From positions 6,136,501-6,200,500 of the forward strand of contig NZ_CP012830.1 of NCBI RefSeq assembly GCF_001307155.1: 64,000 nucleotides of DNA. The letters are read 5' to 3'. Both the position numbers and the translations under genes were made by a program. Each line of letters begins with the position of its first letter. Position 1 is the first letter of the stretch. This document shows positions 18,149-27,583 of the stretch, in pieces. The notes beneath the pieces are model-generated. The model saw only the letters and a program-made list of their open reading frames with translations. It made no database searches and had not been told where the DNA came from. The DNA comes from Pseudomonas fluorescens. Its GTDB lineage: Bacteria; Pseudomonadota; Gammaproteobacteria; Pseudomonadales; Pseudomonadaceae.

Positions 18149-19306
18149 TCACTGCTTCAGGGAACCGAGCAACCCCTCCAGAAACCGCTCCCCGGCCTCC
18201 ATCTGGCTGATCTCGATGAACTCGTCCGGCTTGTGCGCCTGTTCGATCGAACCCGGTCCGCAGACCACCACCGGCACATCCAGGCGCTGCTTGAACAAAC
18301 CGCCTTCGGTGCCGAACGAGACTTTGGCGGTGCCGGTATCCGGTGCGGCGAAGTTCTTCAGAAAGCGCACCGCTTCGACACTCGGATGGGTATCGAGCCC
18401 CGGATAGACGTTGAGGGTTTCGATCTCGATGTCCGCCACGCTGGAGAGCTTTTTGGCCTCGCGCACGATTACTTCCGCACGCGCTTGCATCTGCGTCAGG
18501 AACTGATCCAGATCGTCTGCCGGCAGGTTGCGTACTTCGAAATCCAGGGTGCAGAGGTTCGGCACGATGTTCAGCGCCTTGCCGCCGACAATCTGCCCGA
18601 CATGCACCGTGCTGTAAGGCACGTCATAGTCCGTATCCTGAGCGCCCTGCTCTTGCAATTGCTGTTGGCTTTGACGCAACGCCGCGATGAAATCGCAGGC
18701 CACATGAATCGCATTGACCGAGCGCGGTGCCAGCGATGAGTGCGCCTCCAGGCCCCGGCAATACGTGCGATAAGAACCCTTGCCCTTGTGCCCCAGTACA
18801 AACTGCATGTTGGTCGGTTCGCCGATCAGGCACAAAAATGGCCGTACCGGCGCCAGGTGCAACACGTCGAGCAAACGCCGCACGCCGACGCAGCCGGTCT
18901 CTTCGTCATGGGACAGCGCCAGTTGCAGCGGTCGGCTCAACGAATGGTCGGCGGCGTCGAGCATGGCGTCGATGGCCAACGCGATAAAGCCCTTCATGTC
19001 GCAGCTGCCGCGACCGTAAATCCGCCCCTCCTGCACCGTCGCCTGAAACGCCGGAACGGTCCAGGCCTGGCCCGCTGCCGGGACCACGTCGGTGTGCCCG
19101 GACAGCAGAATCCCCGGCAACTCCTTAGGGCCGGTGCTGGCGAACAGATTGGCCTTCTTGCCTGTTTCATCCTTGACGATCAGCGACTCGATGCCCTTGC
19201 TCAGCAGCAGGTCGCGCACGTACTCGATCAAGGCCATATTCGACTCCGAAGACACGGTATCGAAGGCCATCAGCCGTTTGAGAATATCCAGTACACGGGG
19301 TTTCAT
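18149..19306 (-). CDS. argE: Acetylornithine deacetylase-like M20 metallohydrolase
   Basis: 385 residues, the ArgE length. Metal-site motifs are ILLSGHTDVVP and IYGRGSCDMKGFIALAID, with the catalytic glutamate in LSHDEETGCVGVR and a further ligand near LIGEPTN. It removes an acyl group from N-acyl-ornithine-like substrates in the cytoplasm. The ATG overlaps the stop of the FAD subunit (ATGA), so it is translationally coupled to the dehydrogenase genes. This argues for a catabolic rather than a biosynthetic role. Biosynthetic arginine genes are not nearby. The gene symbol reflects family, not proven function. Confidence 0.8.
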   Translation of the reverse strand: MKPRVLDILKRLMAFDTVSSESNMALIEYVRDLLLSKGIESLIVKDETGKKANLFASTGPKELPGILLSGHTDVVPAAGQAWTVPAFQATVQEGRIYGRGSCDMKGFIALAIDAMLDAADHSLSRPLQLALSHDEETGCVGVRRLLDVLHLAPVRPFLCLIGEPTNMQFVLGHKGKGSYRTYCRGLEAHSSLAPRSVNAIHVACDFIAALRQSQQQLQEQGAQDTDYDVPYSTVHVGQIVGGKALNIVPNLCTLDFEVRNLPADDLDQFLTQMQARAEVIVREAKKLSSVADIEIETLNVYPGLDTHPSVEAVRFLKNFAAPDTGTAKVSFGTEGGLFKQRLDVPVVVCGPGSIEQAHKPDEFIEISQMEAGERFLEGLLGSLKQ

Positions 19307-20457
19307 GAGGCCTTGCTCCGTTGCTCGGCTGAAAGGGCGAACCGGCGAATGGAGAACGGCTCAATCGAAGTGTTGGTGCTGCCGGTGCTGATCAGTTCGG
19401 CCATCACGTCGCCGACGCCCGGGCCAAGCTGAAAGCCGTGACCGCAGAAGCCGAACGCGTAGAACAACCCGTCGACCGTACCGCTGCGGCCCATCACCGG
19501 CAGGGAATCGGGCATGTAACCTTCGATGCCGCTCCAGACGCGGATGATGTTCAGGTTGCCGACACCCGGCAGCAGGCGCCGCATCTGCTGGATCTGGTTG
19601 AGGATGCTGCGCGGCTCGACCTGGGCCCGACGGTTCAGCATGTCCGGCTTGCTGCGGTAGCCACCGCCGATGACGATGTTGCCGCGCGGGATCTGCCGGA
19701 AGTAAATCACTTCCTCGGGAATTTTCGTGTACACGCCGATCACCGTTGGCAAGGCGTACGGCACCGGCTCGGTCACGGCCATTTGCGGGCCGTGAGTGTC
19801 CAGCGGCACCGGTTCGCCGAACTGCGCCGACAGCTTCTGGCCCCAGGCACCGGCGGTAATCAGCAACTGTTCGGCGCTGAACTGGCGACCATCGGTGGTG
19901 GTGACGGTGAACTCACCGCCAACCTTTTGCACTTCGGCGACTTCGGTCTGCTCTTCGATCCGCGCACCGAGACGCCGTGCGGCGCGGGCAAACGCCGGGG
20001 CCGCCAGACGCGGGTTGGCATGGCCGTCGTGGGGCGCGTAGGAACCGCCCTTCACATCCGGTCCAAGAAACGGAAAACGCTGGTGCAGTTCGGCGCCGCG
20101 ATAGATTTTCAGGTCCAGTTGCGCCGCCTCGGGAGCGGCGGCGTAGGCCTCCAGTTCGGCGATTTCGTCTTCGCGGTAGCACACGCGCATGTGCCCACTG
20201 GCGATGAATTCGAGGTCGTCGTCGATCAACTCCGGCAAGCGTTTCCACAACGCCCAGGAACGGTTGGCCAATTCCAGTTGCCCGAGGAATCGCCCCTGGC
20301 GCCGGACGTTGCCGAAGTTCACGCCGCTGGCGTACTGACCGATCTGGTCGCGCTCCAGCAAGATCACCGACTGCCCGCGCTGGCGCAGGAAAAACGCCGC
20401 CGCCGAGCCCATCAGGCCGCCCCCGACAATCACCACATCGGCCTTCTGTAGCGTCAT
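19303..20457 (-). CDS. FAD-dependent amine oxidase, beta subunit (opine/hydroxyproline dehydrogenase type)
   Basis: 384 residues of the DAO fold. The N-terminal FAD motif VVIVGGGLMGSAAAFFL, the SGVNFGNVRRQGR segment near residue 50, and the C-terminal GFCGHGFQLGPGVGDVMAELI are characteristic of the catalytic subunit of opine oxidases, HcnC and D-hydroxyproline dehydrogenases. It oxidises a secondary amine or N-substituted amino acid. It overlaps the stop of the alpha subunit by ATGA and the start of the ArgE-like gene in the same way. The start at 20457 replaces an upstream extension that would overlap the alpha subunit heavily. The substrate is not predictable from sequence alone. Confidence 0.85.
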   Translation of the reverse strand: MTLQKADVVIVGGGLMGSAAAFFLRQRGQSVILLERDQIGQYASGVNFGNVRRQGRFLGQLELANRSWALWKRLPELIDDDLEFIASGHMRVCYREDEIAELEAYAAAPEAAQLDLKIYRGAELHQRFPFLGPDVKGGSYAPHDGHANPRLAAPAFARAARRLGARIEEQTEVAEVQKVGGEFTVTTTDGRQFSAEQLLITAGAWGQKLSAQFGEPVPLDTHGPQMAVTEPVPYALPTVIGVYTKIPEEVIYFRQIPRGNIVIGGGYRSKPDMLNRRAQVEPRSILNQIQQMRRLLPGVGNLNIIRVWSGIEGYMPDSLPVMGRSGTVDGLFYAFGFCGHGFQLGPGVGDVMAELISTGSTNTSIEPFSIRRFALSAEQRSKAS

Positions 20458-21845
20458 GGCGACACCTCCTCGGTGAGCATCGAAAGCGGTTTGACCGGCG
20501 CCTGACCACGCTGGCGACCGACCAGTTGCACATTGACGCCGGCCGCAGCGGCAATCACCTCGGCCCCCGCCTGGGAGCAATAACGGCCCTGGCAGCGGCC
20601 CATGCCGACCCGGCTGAACGCCTTGGCCCGATTGACTTCACAGGCGCCCTTTTCGCTGACGGTGCGACGCAATTCGCCGGCGCTGATCATTTCGCAGCGG
20701 CAGACAATGGCCGAGTCGGGCAAGGCCTTGGCTTGTTCGGCAGGCCAGGGAAACGCCTGGGCCAGGCCGAGACGAAACTGGTCCATCAGCGCCAGGGCGC
20801 GGCGTTGTTCGTCGCGTAATCCGGCGTCCACCGGCTGGTGCAGATCCTCCAGCAGCGCCATGGCCACCAGGCGCCCGGCGTGCTCGGCGGCATCCGCACC
20901 ACGAATTTTCGAGCCATCGCCGGCGGCATACACACCATTCACCGAGGTCCGGCCTTCTTCATCGGTGGCCAGCCACCATTGACTGGACGCCTCATCGAAG
21001 CGCAAACGGCAACCGGCCAGATCCGCCAGTTGGGTTTCCGGGCGCAGGTGATAACCCAGCGCCACGGCATCGCACTCAACGGTCAATGTCTTGCCTTCGG
21101 CGGTCCGCACCCGCACACCACTGACACCGCGCTGGGCATCGCCCAGCACTTGCAACGGAGAAATCCCCAGGTGCACCGGGATCTTCGCCCGGTACAGCTG
21201 CGCCAACAGTTTCATCCCGGTGAACAGCACTCCGGGGCGCGCCAGCAGTTTCGGCAAGGCGCCGATGCGCTTGCTCAGCGGCGAAGTGTCGAGCACCGCC
21301 GCCACGTTGGCACCAGCCTTGAGGTATTGGCTGGCGACCAGGTACAACAACGGCCCGCTGCCCATGAACACCACGCGATGACCAATCGACACCGCCTGGG
21401 ATTTGAGCGCGATCTGCGCGCCACCGAGGCTGTAGGTGCCCGCCAGTTGCCAGCCTTCGATCGGCATCAAGCGGTCGGTGGCGCCGGTGCAGAGGATCAG
21501 CGCGTCGTAATCAACCGTCGAGTGTTTGCCCTGGCTGACGCAGCACAGTTGCCCCGGTGTAAGGTTCCACACCAGCGTGTCCGGGCGGTAGTCGATCAAC
21601 CCGCGCAAGCGGTCGAAGCTTTGGTGCAAGTCTTTGGCCTTGGCCGCTTCGGTACCGTACAGCGTCGCGTAATCGCGGGTAAATCCTTCTGGTTGGCGAC
21701 GGTAGATCTGCCCGCCATCGCGACGATTTTCATCGATCAGGATCGGTTTGCAGCCCGCCGCCAGCAAGGTTTCGGCGCAGCGAATGCCGGCCGGCCCGGC
21801 GCCGACGATCACCACTCGATGAGTGCTCAGCCGTGCAGTGGCCAT
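20454..21845 (-). CDS. FAD/NAD(P)-binding subunit with BFD-like iron-sulfur region (alpha subunit)
   Basis: 463 residues. The N-terminal Rossmann motif VVIVGAGPAGIRCAETL is followed by a second nucleotide-binding region around VVFMGSGPLLYLVA and the FAD-closing segment VNGVYAAGDG. The C-terminal 90 residues carry CRCEM and GRCQGRYCSQAG, a four-cysteine BFD-like 2Fe-2S motif. The arrangement matches OoxA, HcnB and hydroxyproline dehydrogenase alpha subunits, which pass electrons from the DAO subunit. It overlaps the small ferredoxin-like gene by 19 bases. Confidence 0.86.
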   Translation of the reverse strand: MATARLSTHRVVIVGAGPAGIRCAETLLAAGCKPILIDENRRDGGQIYRRQPEGFTRDYATLYGTEAAKAKDLHQSFDRLRGLIDYRPDTLVWNLTPGQLCCVSQGKHSTVDYDALILCTGATDRLMPIEGWQLAGTYSLGGAQIALKSQAVSIGHRVVFMGSGPLLYLVASQYLKAGANVAAVLDTSPLSKRIGALPKLLARPGVLFTGMKLLAQLYRAKIPVHLGISPLQVLGDAQRGVSGVRVRTAEGKTLTVECDAVALGYHLRPETQLADLAGCRLRFDEASSQWWLATDEEGRTSVNGVYAAGDGSKIRGADAAEHAGRLVAMALLEDLHQPVDAGLRDEQRRALALMDQFRLGLAQAFPWPAEQAKALPDSAIVCRCEMISAGELRRTVSEKGACEVNRAKAFSRVGMGRCQGRYCSQAGAEVIAAAAGVNVQLVGRQRGQAPVKPLSMLTEEVSP

Positions 21846-22135
21846 ATCGCCTCCGGTTGTGTGGTGATGATATCCAGCCCTTCACGGACTTCGTTGGAAC
21901 AGGCACGCAGCCGTTCGCCGCTGCGGGTCCAGACCCAGCAATCCTGACAGGCGCCCATCAGGCAAAAACCGGCCCGCCGGCCCGAGTCGAACTCCGACTG
22001 ACGCAGCGCCGAACCCTGGGTCAGCAACGCGACCATCAGCGTGTCGCCCTGCAACGCCTCGATGGGTGTGCCGTCCACCGTCAATTTGACGGTCGGCCGG
22101 CCCTGCTCGGCCAGCCTCACAAAACGCCCCTTCAT
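21827..22135 (-). CDS. (2Fe-2S)-binding gamma subunit
   Basis: 102 residues from MKGRFVRLAEQG. The cluster cysteines lie in FCLMGACQDCWV and RACSNEV, giving a C-x4-C-x2-C plus distal C pattern as in HcnA and opine-oxidase gamma subunits. It completes a three-subunit membrane-associated or soluble amine dehydrogenase. Its ATG overlaps the stop of the ABC ATPase gene (ATGA), which couples dehydrogenase synthesis to that of the transporter. Confidence 0.87.
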   Translation of the reverse strand: MKGRFVRLAEQGRPTVKLTVDGTPIEALQGDTLMVALLTQGSALRQSEFDSGRRAGFCLMGACQDCWVWTRSGERLRACSNEVREGLDIITTQPEAIWPLHG

Positions 22136-23973
22136 GCATAGGCTCCCTGAATCATGCTGTTCAAATCCTGCTGGGTTTTCAGCAGCTCGGCACTGTCGTG
22201 GTGACAAAGGATTTCACTGCCGCCGACAAGCGTCCGGCGGTTTGGCGCGGTGCGATTGCACAAACCGTCGACCCGTACCGGGCAGCGATTGAGGAACGTG
22301 CACAGCTCCGGCACGTTGGCTTTGGCACCGATCGGCGGCAGCGTGCCGCAGGTGGTGCCGCAGTTCTCCAGCCAGCCCTGACGCAGCTCCGGCACCGAAT
22401 GAATCAACAGGTCGGTGTACGGATGGAAAGGCGCCTGGGCAAACGACTGTCGACTACCCTCCTGCACCTTGTAGCCGCTGTACATCACCACGATGTCGTC
22501 GCACAGCGCGCGCACGGTGGAGATGTCGTGGCTGATGAACAGATACGACACCCCCAGCTCCTGACGCAGGTCGCGCAGCAGTTCAAGAATCGCCGCGCCG
22601 ACCACCGTATCCAGCGCCGAAGTCACTTCATCGCAGAGGATCAGGTCCGGCTTGGCCGCCAGTGCGCGAGCCAGGTTGACCCGTTGCTTTTGCCCGCCGG
22701 AGAGTTCATTCGGCCGACGCTCGGCCAGGCTCCGCGGCAAGCGCACCAGGTCCAGCAGTTCGCCGATACGCTCGCGCAAGGCGGCGCCCTTGAGGCCGAA
22801 ATACATTTTCAGCGGCCGGCTCAGAATGGTGCTGATGCTGTGCATCGGATTGAGCGCGGTGTCAGCGTTCTGGAAGACCATTTGAATGCGCCGGAATTGT
22901 TCATCGGTACGCTCGGACAGGCTGCCGCCCAGTGGCTGACCATCAAAGGTCAGGCCACCCAACGCCGGCGTCAGCAACCCGGCCACCACCCGCGCCAGGG
23001 TCGACTTGCCGGAACCCGATTCACCGATCACGCCGATGGCCTGGCCCCTGCGCACCGTCAGGTCGATGTCTTCCAGCACGCGGATCGACGGCATGCCTTG
23101 GGTGTTTTTGTTGCCATAGCCGGCGGTCAAACCTTTGATGGTCAGCAGTGGCTGATCTTCGGCCACACCGCAGGGCGGGCGGATCGTTGTATCCGGGCGC
23201 GCCGCCGCCAGCAGGCTACGGGTGTATTCATGGGCCGGGCCTTTGAGCAAGGGCGCGGTGGCGCTCTGTTCGAAGATCTGGCCGCCATTGAGCACCACAA
23301 TCTGATCGGCCATCTGCGCTACCACGGCCAGGTCGTGGGACACATAGACTGCCGTCGCCCCACGCTCACGTACCACCCGCTTGAAAGCGCGCAGCACGTC
23401 GATTTGAGTGGTCACATCGAGCGCGGTGGTCGGCTCGTCGAGCACCACCAGCAACGGATCGCTGATCAGCGCCATCGCCGCCATCACCCGCTGCAGCTGT
23501 CCGCCGGACACTTGGTGCGGATAGCGTTGGCCGATGTGTTCAGGGTCCGGCAGGGCCAGGTCGCGGAACAGCTCGATGGCTTTGGCTTCGAGCACGGTCC
23601 GGTTGCCCAGGCCATGAATCAACGCGCCCTCCACCACTTGGTCGATGAGTTTTTTCGCCGGGTTGAACGCCGCCGCAGCGCTTTGCGCGATATACGACAC
23701 ACGGTTCCCGCGCAGGCCTTGCAGTTCGCGTTCGCTCAACGCCAGCATGTCGTGTTCGCCGACCTGCACCACGCCGCCGGCCAACCGGCAACCGCGCCGG
23801 GCGTAACCGAGCAGCGCCAGGGCGATGGTGGTCTTGCCGGAGCCCGACTCACCGATCAGCGCCAGCACTTCGCCTTTTTCCAGGGAGAAGCTCACGCCCT
23901 TGACGATTTCTACTTCGCCGCGTTCGCCACAGGCGACCACGCGCAGGTCCTGGACCCGAATCAATTCACTCAT
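22132..23973 (-). CDS. Peptide/opine-type ABC transporter ATPase, DppD-DppF fused
   Basis: 613 residues containing two complete ABC ATPase domains. The first has Walker A GESGSGKTTIALALLG near residue 40, the signature SGGQLQRVMAAMAL and Walker B LLVVLDEPTTALD. The second has GESGSGKSTLARVVAG near residue 325, SGGQKQRVNLARALA and LILCDEVTSALD. A C-terminal oligopeptide-type extension follows with PELCTFLNRCPVRVDGLC, a cysteine-containing tail typical of Dpp/Opp ATPases. It powers uptake through the two permeases encoded just upstream. Confidence 0.93.
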   Translation of the reverse strand: MSELIRVQDLRVVACGERGEVEIVKGVSFSLEKGEVLALIGESGSGKTTIALALLGYARRGCRLAGGVVQVGEHDMLALSERELQGLRGNRVSYIAQSAAAAFNPAKKLIDQVVEGALIHGLGNRTVLEAKAIELFRDLALPDPEHIGQRYPHQVSGGQLQRVMAAMALISDPLLVVLDEPTTALDVTTQIDVLRAFKRVVRERGATAVYVSHDLAVVAQMADQIVVLNGGQIFEQSATAPLLKGPAHEYTRSLLAAARPDTTIRPPCGVAEDQPLLTIKGLTAGYGNKNTQGMPSIRVLEDIDLTVRRGQAIGVIGESGSGKSTLARVVAGLLTPALGGLTFDGQPLGGSLSERTDEQFRRIQMVFQNADTALNPMHSISTILSRPLKMYFGLKGAALRERIGELLDLVRLPRSLAERRPNELSGGQKQRVNLARALAAKPDLILCDEVTSALDTVVGAAILELLRDLRQELGVSYLFISHDISTVRALCDDIVVMYSGYKVQEGSRQSFAQAPFHPYTDLLIHSVPELRQGWLENCGTTCGTLPPIGAKANVPELCTFLNRCPVRVDGLCNRTAPNRRTLVGGSEILCHHDSAELLKTQQDLNSMIQGAYA

Positions 23974-23974
23974 T

Positions 23975-24850
23975 TCAATGCCCCCCCGTACGTCGACTAC
24001 GTCGGGACGACAGTCTGTCGATAAACAGATTCACGCCAATGGTCAGGGTGCCGATGGCCAGCGCCGGAATCACGATGGCCGGCGCGCCCTGATTGAGGCC
24101 GCCAATGTTTTCGCGCACCAGCGACCCGAGGTCGGCATCCGGCGGTTGCACGCCCAGGCCGAGGAAGCTCATGCCGCTGAGCAACAACACAATGAAACCG
24201 AAACGCAGCCCCAGGTCAGTCAGCACCGGGTTGAGCATGTTGGGCAGGATTTCCACACAGGCGATATACAGCCGGCGTTCGCCACGGGTTCGGGCCACTT
24301 GCACGTACTCCAGCGCTTCGATGTTCACCGCCATGCTGCGGGCAATGCGGAACGCGCCGGGGGTGAAACTCAGCACCGCAGTGCAGATCAGCAACGTCAC
24401 CGAAGAACCGAAGGCCGAGACCATGATCAGCGCCAGCATCTTGCTCGGGATCGAAATGAACGCGTCCATCAAGCGGCTGATGATTTCATCCAGCCATTTC
24501 GGCGAAACCACCGACAACAGTGCGCAGCTGGTGCCCAGACCGCTGGCCAGCACGGCGGCAACCAGCGCCAGGCCGACCGTGAAACGGGCGCCGACGAGGA
24601 TTCGGCTGAGCATGTCGCGGCCCAGGTAATCGGTGCCAAAGGGGTACGCTGCACTCAGGCTATCGAAGACATTGTCGGAGACCACTTCACCGACCGGGTG
24701 CGGCGCCAGCCACGGGCCGAAGACCGCCACCAGCAACCAGATAAAACACATCGCTGCCCCGACCAGACCCAGCCAGGATGGCCCGTTTGACACCTTGCCA
24801 ACCGACAGGTCGGGGGTCACAGGCATCGATTTCACAATGAGCTTGTTCAT
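23975..24850 (-). CDS. Peptide-type ABC transporter permease (DppC-like)
   Basis: 291 residues with about six membrane segments. It has the PFGTDYLGRDMLSRILVGARF signature near residue 85 and the EAA-like loop EYVQVARTRGERR. The start at 24850 overlaps the stop of the DppB-like gene by ATGA and replaces a 25-residue upstream extension. With the DppB-like partner it forms the inner-membrane channel for a peptide-, opine- or nickel-type substrate. Confidence 0.9.
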   Translation of the reverse strand: MNKLIVKSMPVTPDLSVGKVSNGPSWLGLVGAAMCFIWLLVAVFGPWLAPHPVGEVVSDNVFDSLSAAYPFGTDYLGRDMLSRILVGARFTVGLALVAAVLASGLGTSCALLSVVSPKWLDEIISRLMDAFISIPSKMLALIMVSAFGSSVTLLICTAVLSFTPGAFRIARSMAVNIEALEYVQVARTRGERRLYIACVEILPNMLNPVLTDLGLRFGFIVLLLSGMSFLGLGVQPPDADLGSLVRENIGGLNQGAPAIVIPALAIGTLTIGVNLFIDRLSSRRSRRTGGH

Positions 24851-25803
24851 TGGTTTCTCAGCCTTGGATTGGAAAGAATCGCGCACAGGTCGGCAATCAG
24901 CACCAACCCCAGGTACGCCGTGCAAAACAGCATGGTGCAGGCCTGGACCAGCGCCATGTCACGGTTGGTCACCGCATCGACCATCAGGCTGGCGATGCCG
25001 GGATAGTTGAAGATCGTCTCGACGATCACCACCCCGCCCAGCAGGTAGGACAGACTCAAGGCGATGGCATTGGCAATCGGCCCGATGGCATTGGGCAAGG
25101 CATGACGCAGGACGATCCGCACCGGGCTCACGCCTTTGAGCCGGGCCATTTCCACATACGGGCTATCGAGTTGATCGATCACCGCCGCCCGGGTCATGCG
25201 CGCCATTTGCGCAACGATCACGCAGCAGAGCGTCATCACCGGCAAGGCGTACGTGCGTAGAAATTGCAGCGGTGAAGTGATGTCGCTGGCATAGGACAGC
25301 GCCGACAACCAGCCCAGGTTCACCGCAAAAATCAGCACCGCCAGCGTTGCCACCAAAAACTCCGGTACGGCGACCATCGCCAGGGTGACAAAGCTGAGAA
25401 AGCTGTCGATGCGCCCGCCCCGGCCCATGGCCGAACCGATGCCCAGAATCAGCGCCACCGGCACTGACACCAGCGCCGTGGCGGCCGCCAGCATCAGCGT
25501 GTTGGGCACCCGACCGGCCATCAAGTCGCTGACCGGCATAGCGTTGGAGACCGACAGGCCCATGTCGCCGCTGAGCAGGCTCATCAACCAGTGCAGGTAA
25601 CGCAACACACCGGGCTGATCGAGCCCCAGTTTCAGCCGCAGTGCCGCCACCTGTTCCGGCGTGGCGAACTGCCCGAGGGCCTGTTGTGCCGCGTCCCCCG
25701 GCAGTACCGCCGTGATGGCGAAAACCACCATGGAGACGATCAACAAGGTCACGATCGCGGCGCCCATACGCCGGCCGATCAACCACAGTGTGTTGCTATT
25801 CAT
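24847..25803 (-). CDS. Peptide-type ABC transporter permease (DppB-like)
   Basis: 318 residues. It begins MNSNTLWLIGRRMGAAIVTL, then VLPGDAAQQALG, and has the loop SPYVEMARLKGVSPVRIVLRHALPNA typical of DppB/OppB. About six membrane segments are visible. AGGAGA lies at good spacing before the ATG at 25803. It follows the binding-protein gene by 48 bases. Confidence 0.9.
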   Translation of the reverse strand: MNSNTLWLIGRRMGAAIVTLLIVSMVVFAITAVLPGDAAQQALGQFATPEQVAALRLKLGLDQPGVLRYLHWLMSLLSGDMGLSVSNAMPVSDLMAGRVPNTLMLAAATALVSVPVALILGIGSAMGRGGRIDSFLSFVTLAMVAVPEFLVATLAVLIFAVNLGWLSALSYASDITSPLQFLRTYALPVMTLCCVIVAQMARMTRAAVIDQLDSPYVEMARLKGVSPVRIVLRHALPNAIGPIANAIALSLSYLLGGVVIVETIFNYPGIASLMVDAVTNRDMALVQACTMLFCTAYLGLVLIADLCAILSNPRLRNQ

Positions 25804-25851
25804 CGCCCTGTTCTCCTGCAATGTTGCTACGGCACAAACCTCGTCGGCGCA

Positions 25852-27489
25852 TCAAGCATCCAGCCAGACCTGCTCGGCGAACATGTAGCCCATGAAGCCG
25901 CCCAACGGGTTGCTGCCATAGCCTTTGACGCGCTGGTCGACGCCGTCGATGTTGCTGATGAACACCGGGATGCCGATACCGCAGTGGTCATGCGCCAGGG
26001 TCTGCATGTCCGCGTACATCTTGCTGCGCTTGGCGTCGTCGGTTTCCGCCCGGGCGAGCATCAGCAACTGGTCGAACTGGTCGTTCTTCCAGCCCGATTC
26101 GTTCCACGGCGCGCTCGACTGGAAGAACTGCGAAAACATCACGTCGGCGTTCGGCCGCGGGTTGATGTTGCCGAAGCTCAACGGGTGCTTCATCCAGTGG
26201 TTGGACCAGTAGCCGTCGCTGGGCAGGCGGTTGACGTCGAGCTTGAGCCCGGCCTGTTTCGCCGATTGCTGCAGCAGCACGGCGATGTCCACCGAACCGG
26301 TCGCCGCAGGTGATGCCACCAGCGGCATGTTGATGCTGTCCATGCCGGCCTTCTTCAGCAGGAACTTGGCTTTCTCCGGGTCGTAGACGGTCTGCGGCAG
26401 GTCAGCGTTGTAGTAGCGCGAACCGGGGGCAATCGGATGGTCGTTACCGACCACTGCAAAACCACGGAACACCGCGGATTTGATCTGCTCGCGGTCCATC
26501 AGGTACTTCATGGCCTGGGTGAATTCCGCGCTTTTGCCGGGCATCTGATCCTGACGGATGATCAAGTCGGTGTAGTTGCCCGAGGGCGCATCGACGACGC
26601 GGTGACCGGCGCTGGCCTTGATTCGCGTGGTGGAGCGCGGGTTGACCTCGTTGATCATGTGCACGTCGCCCGACAGCAGCGCGTTGACCCGCGATGGCTC
26701 GTCGGCAATGGCGATGAACTCGATCTCGTCCAGGTAAGGCAGGCCCGGTTTCCAGTAGCCGGTATTGCGCGCAGCAATCGAACGCACGCCCGGTTTGAAT
26801 TCCTTGACCTTGAACGGCCCGGTACCGATGCCCTGATTGAAGTCGGTGGTGCCTTCGGGAACGATCAGCAGGTGCGACACGGCCAGGATCGACGGCAGTT
26901 CGGCGTTCGGCGCGCTCAGGCGGATCTGTACTTCATTGGGGCCAGTGGCCTTGATCTCGGCGAACTGCTCCATCAGCGGCATGACCTTGGAACCGGTCAG
27001 CGGGTCCTTGTGCCGCGACAGCGAGAACACCACGTCGGCCGCGCTCAGGGTTTTGCCGTTGTGGAAGGTCACGTCCTTGCGCAGGGTGATGGTCCACAGC
27101 GTGGCATCAGTGTTGTCGATGCGCTCGGCCAGCTCCAGTTGCGGCACCAGATGGCTGTCGAAACGGGTCAAGCCGTTGTAGAACATATAGTGGCGCACGT
27201 AGTCGGTGGACAGCGCACCCTTGGCCGGGTCCAGGGTATCGGCGGTGGAGCTGGACATGCCGGCGACGCGAATCCGTCCGCCCGGCTTGCCTTTGCCGGG
27301 GCTTGCGGCTTCGTCGGCGAACAGTTTGCCGGCGGCGCCGAACAGGCTGCCGGCGCCCGCTGCAGCCACCCCGGCGACACCGAGCAATTGCAACGCGTTG
27401 CGGCGCGACATGCCGCGATTGAGGCCTTCGAAGACTCTCAGGCTTTCCTGGCCGGAGATCAGTTTGGAGTCGATCTTGTTATCAGTCAT
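25852..27489 (-). CDS. ABC transporter substrate-binding protein, peptide/opine family, Tat-exported
   Basis: 545 residues of SBP_bac_5. The N-terminal region contains SRRNALQLLGVAGVAAAGA, a twin-arginine-type signal about residues 27-45. The mature protein has WTITLRKDVTFHNGKTLSAADVVFS, the usual family segment. It binds the imported compound in the periplasm. Tat export suggests folding before export, which is less common for this family than Sec export. The start at 27489 discards an upstream extension of 31 residues. Confidence 0.88.
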   Translation of the reverse strand: MTDNKIDSKLISGQESLRVFEGLNRGMSRRNALQLLGVAGVAAAGAGSLFGAAGKLFADEAASPGKGKPGGRIRVAGMSSSTADTLDPAKGALSTDYVRHYMFYNGLTRFDSHLVPQLELAERIDNTDATLWTITLRKDVTFHNGKTLSAADVVFSLSRHKDPLTGSKVMPLMEQFAEIKATGPNEVQIRLSAPNAELPSILAVSHLLIVPEGTTDFNQGIGTGPFKVKEFKPGVRSIAARNTGYWKPGLPYLDEIEFIAIADEPSRVNALLSGDVHMINEVNPRSTTRIKASAGHRVVDAPSGNYTDLIIRQDQMPGKSAEFTQAMKYLMDREQIKSAVFRGFAVVGNDHPIAPGSRYYNADLPQTVYDPEKAKFLLKKAGMDSINMPLVASPAATGSVDIAVLLQQSAKQAGLKLDVNRLPSDGYWSNHWMKHPLSFGNINPRPNADVMFSQFFQSSAPWNESGWKNDQFDQLLMLARAETDDAKRSKMYADMQTLAHDHCGIGIPVFISNIDGVDQRVKGYGSNPLGGFMGYMFAEQVWLDA

Positions 27490-27583
27490 ATCTGTTGTAC
27501 CTGTCGATAAAGAGAAGGCTCGAGTGTTCCGGTTGACCGGAACGTCCTGGAAACGCAAACGACGGTAAAGCCACAACATCAAC

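Noticed and set aside
22198..24024. A 608-codon open frame on the plus strand
   Set aside because: It lies antisense to the fused ABC ATPase, whose two full sets of ATPase motifs make it the real gene. The plus-strand translation is rich in His, Arg and Gln, as expected of a GC-rich shadow frame.
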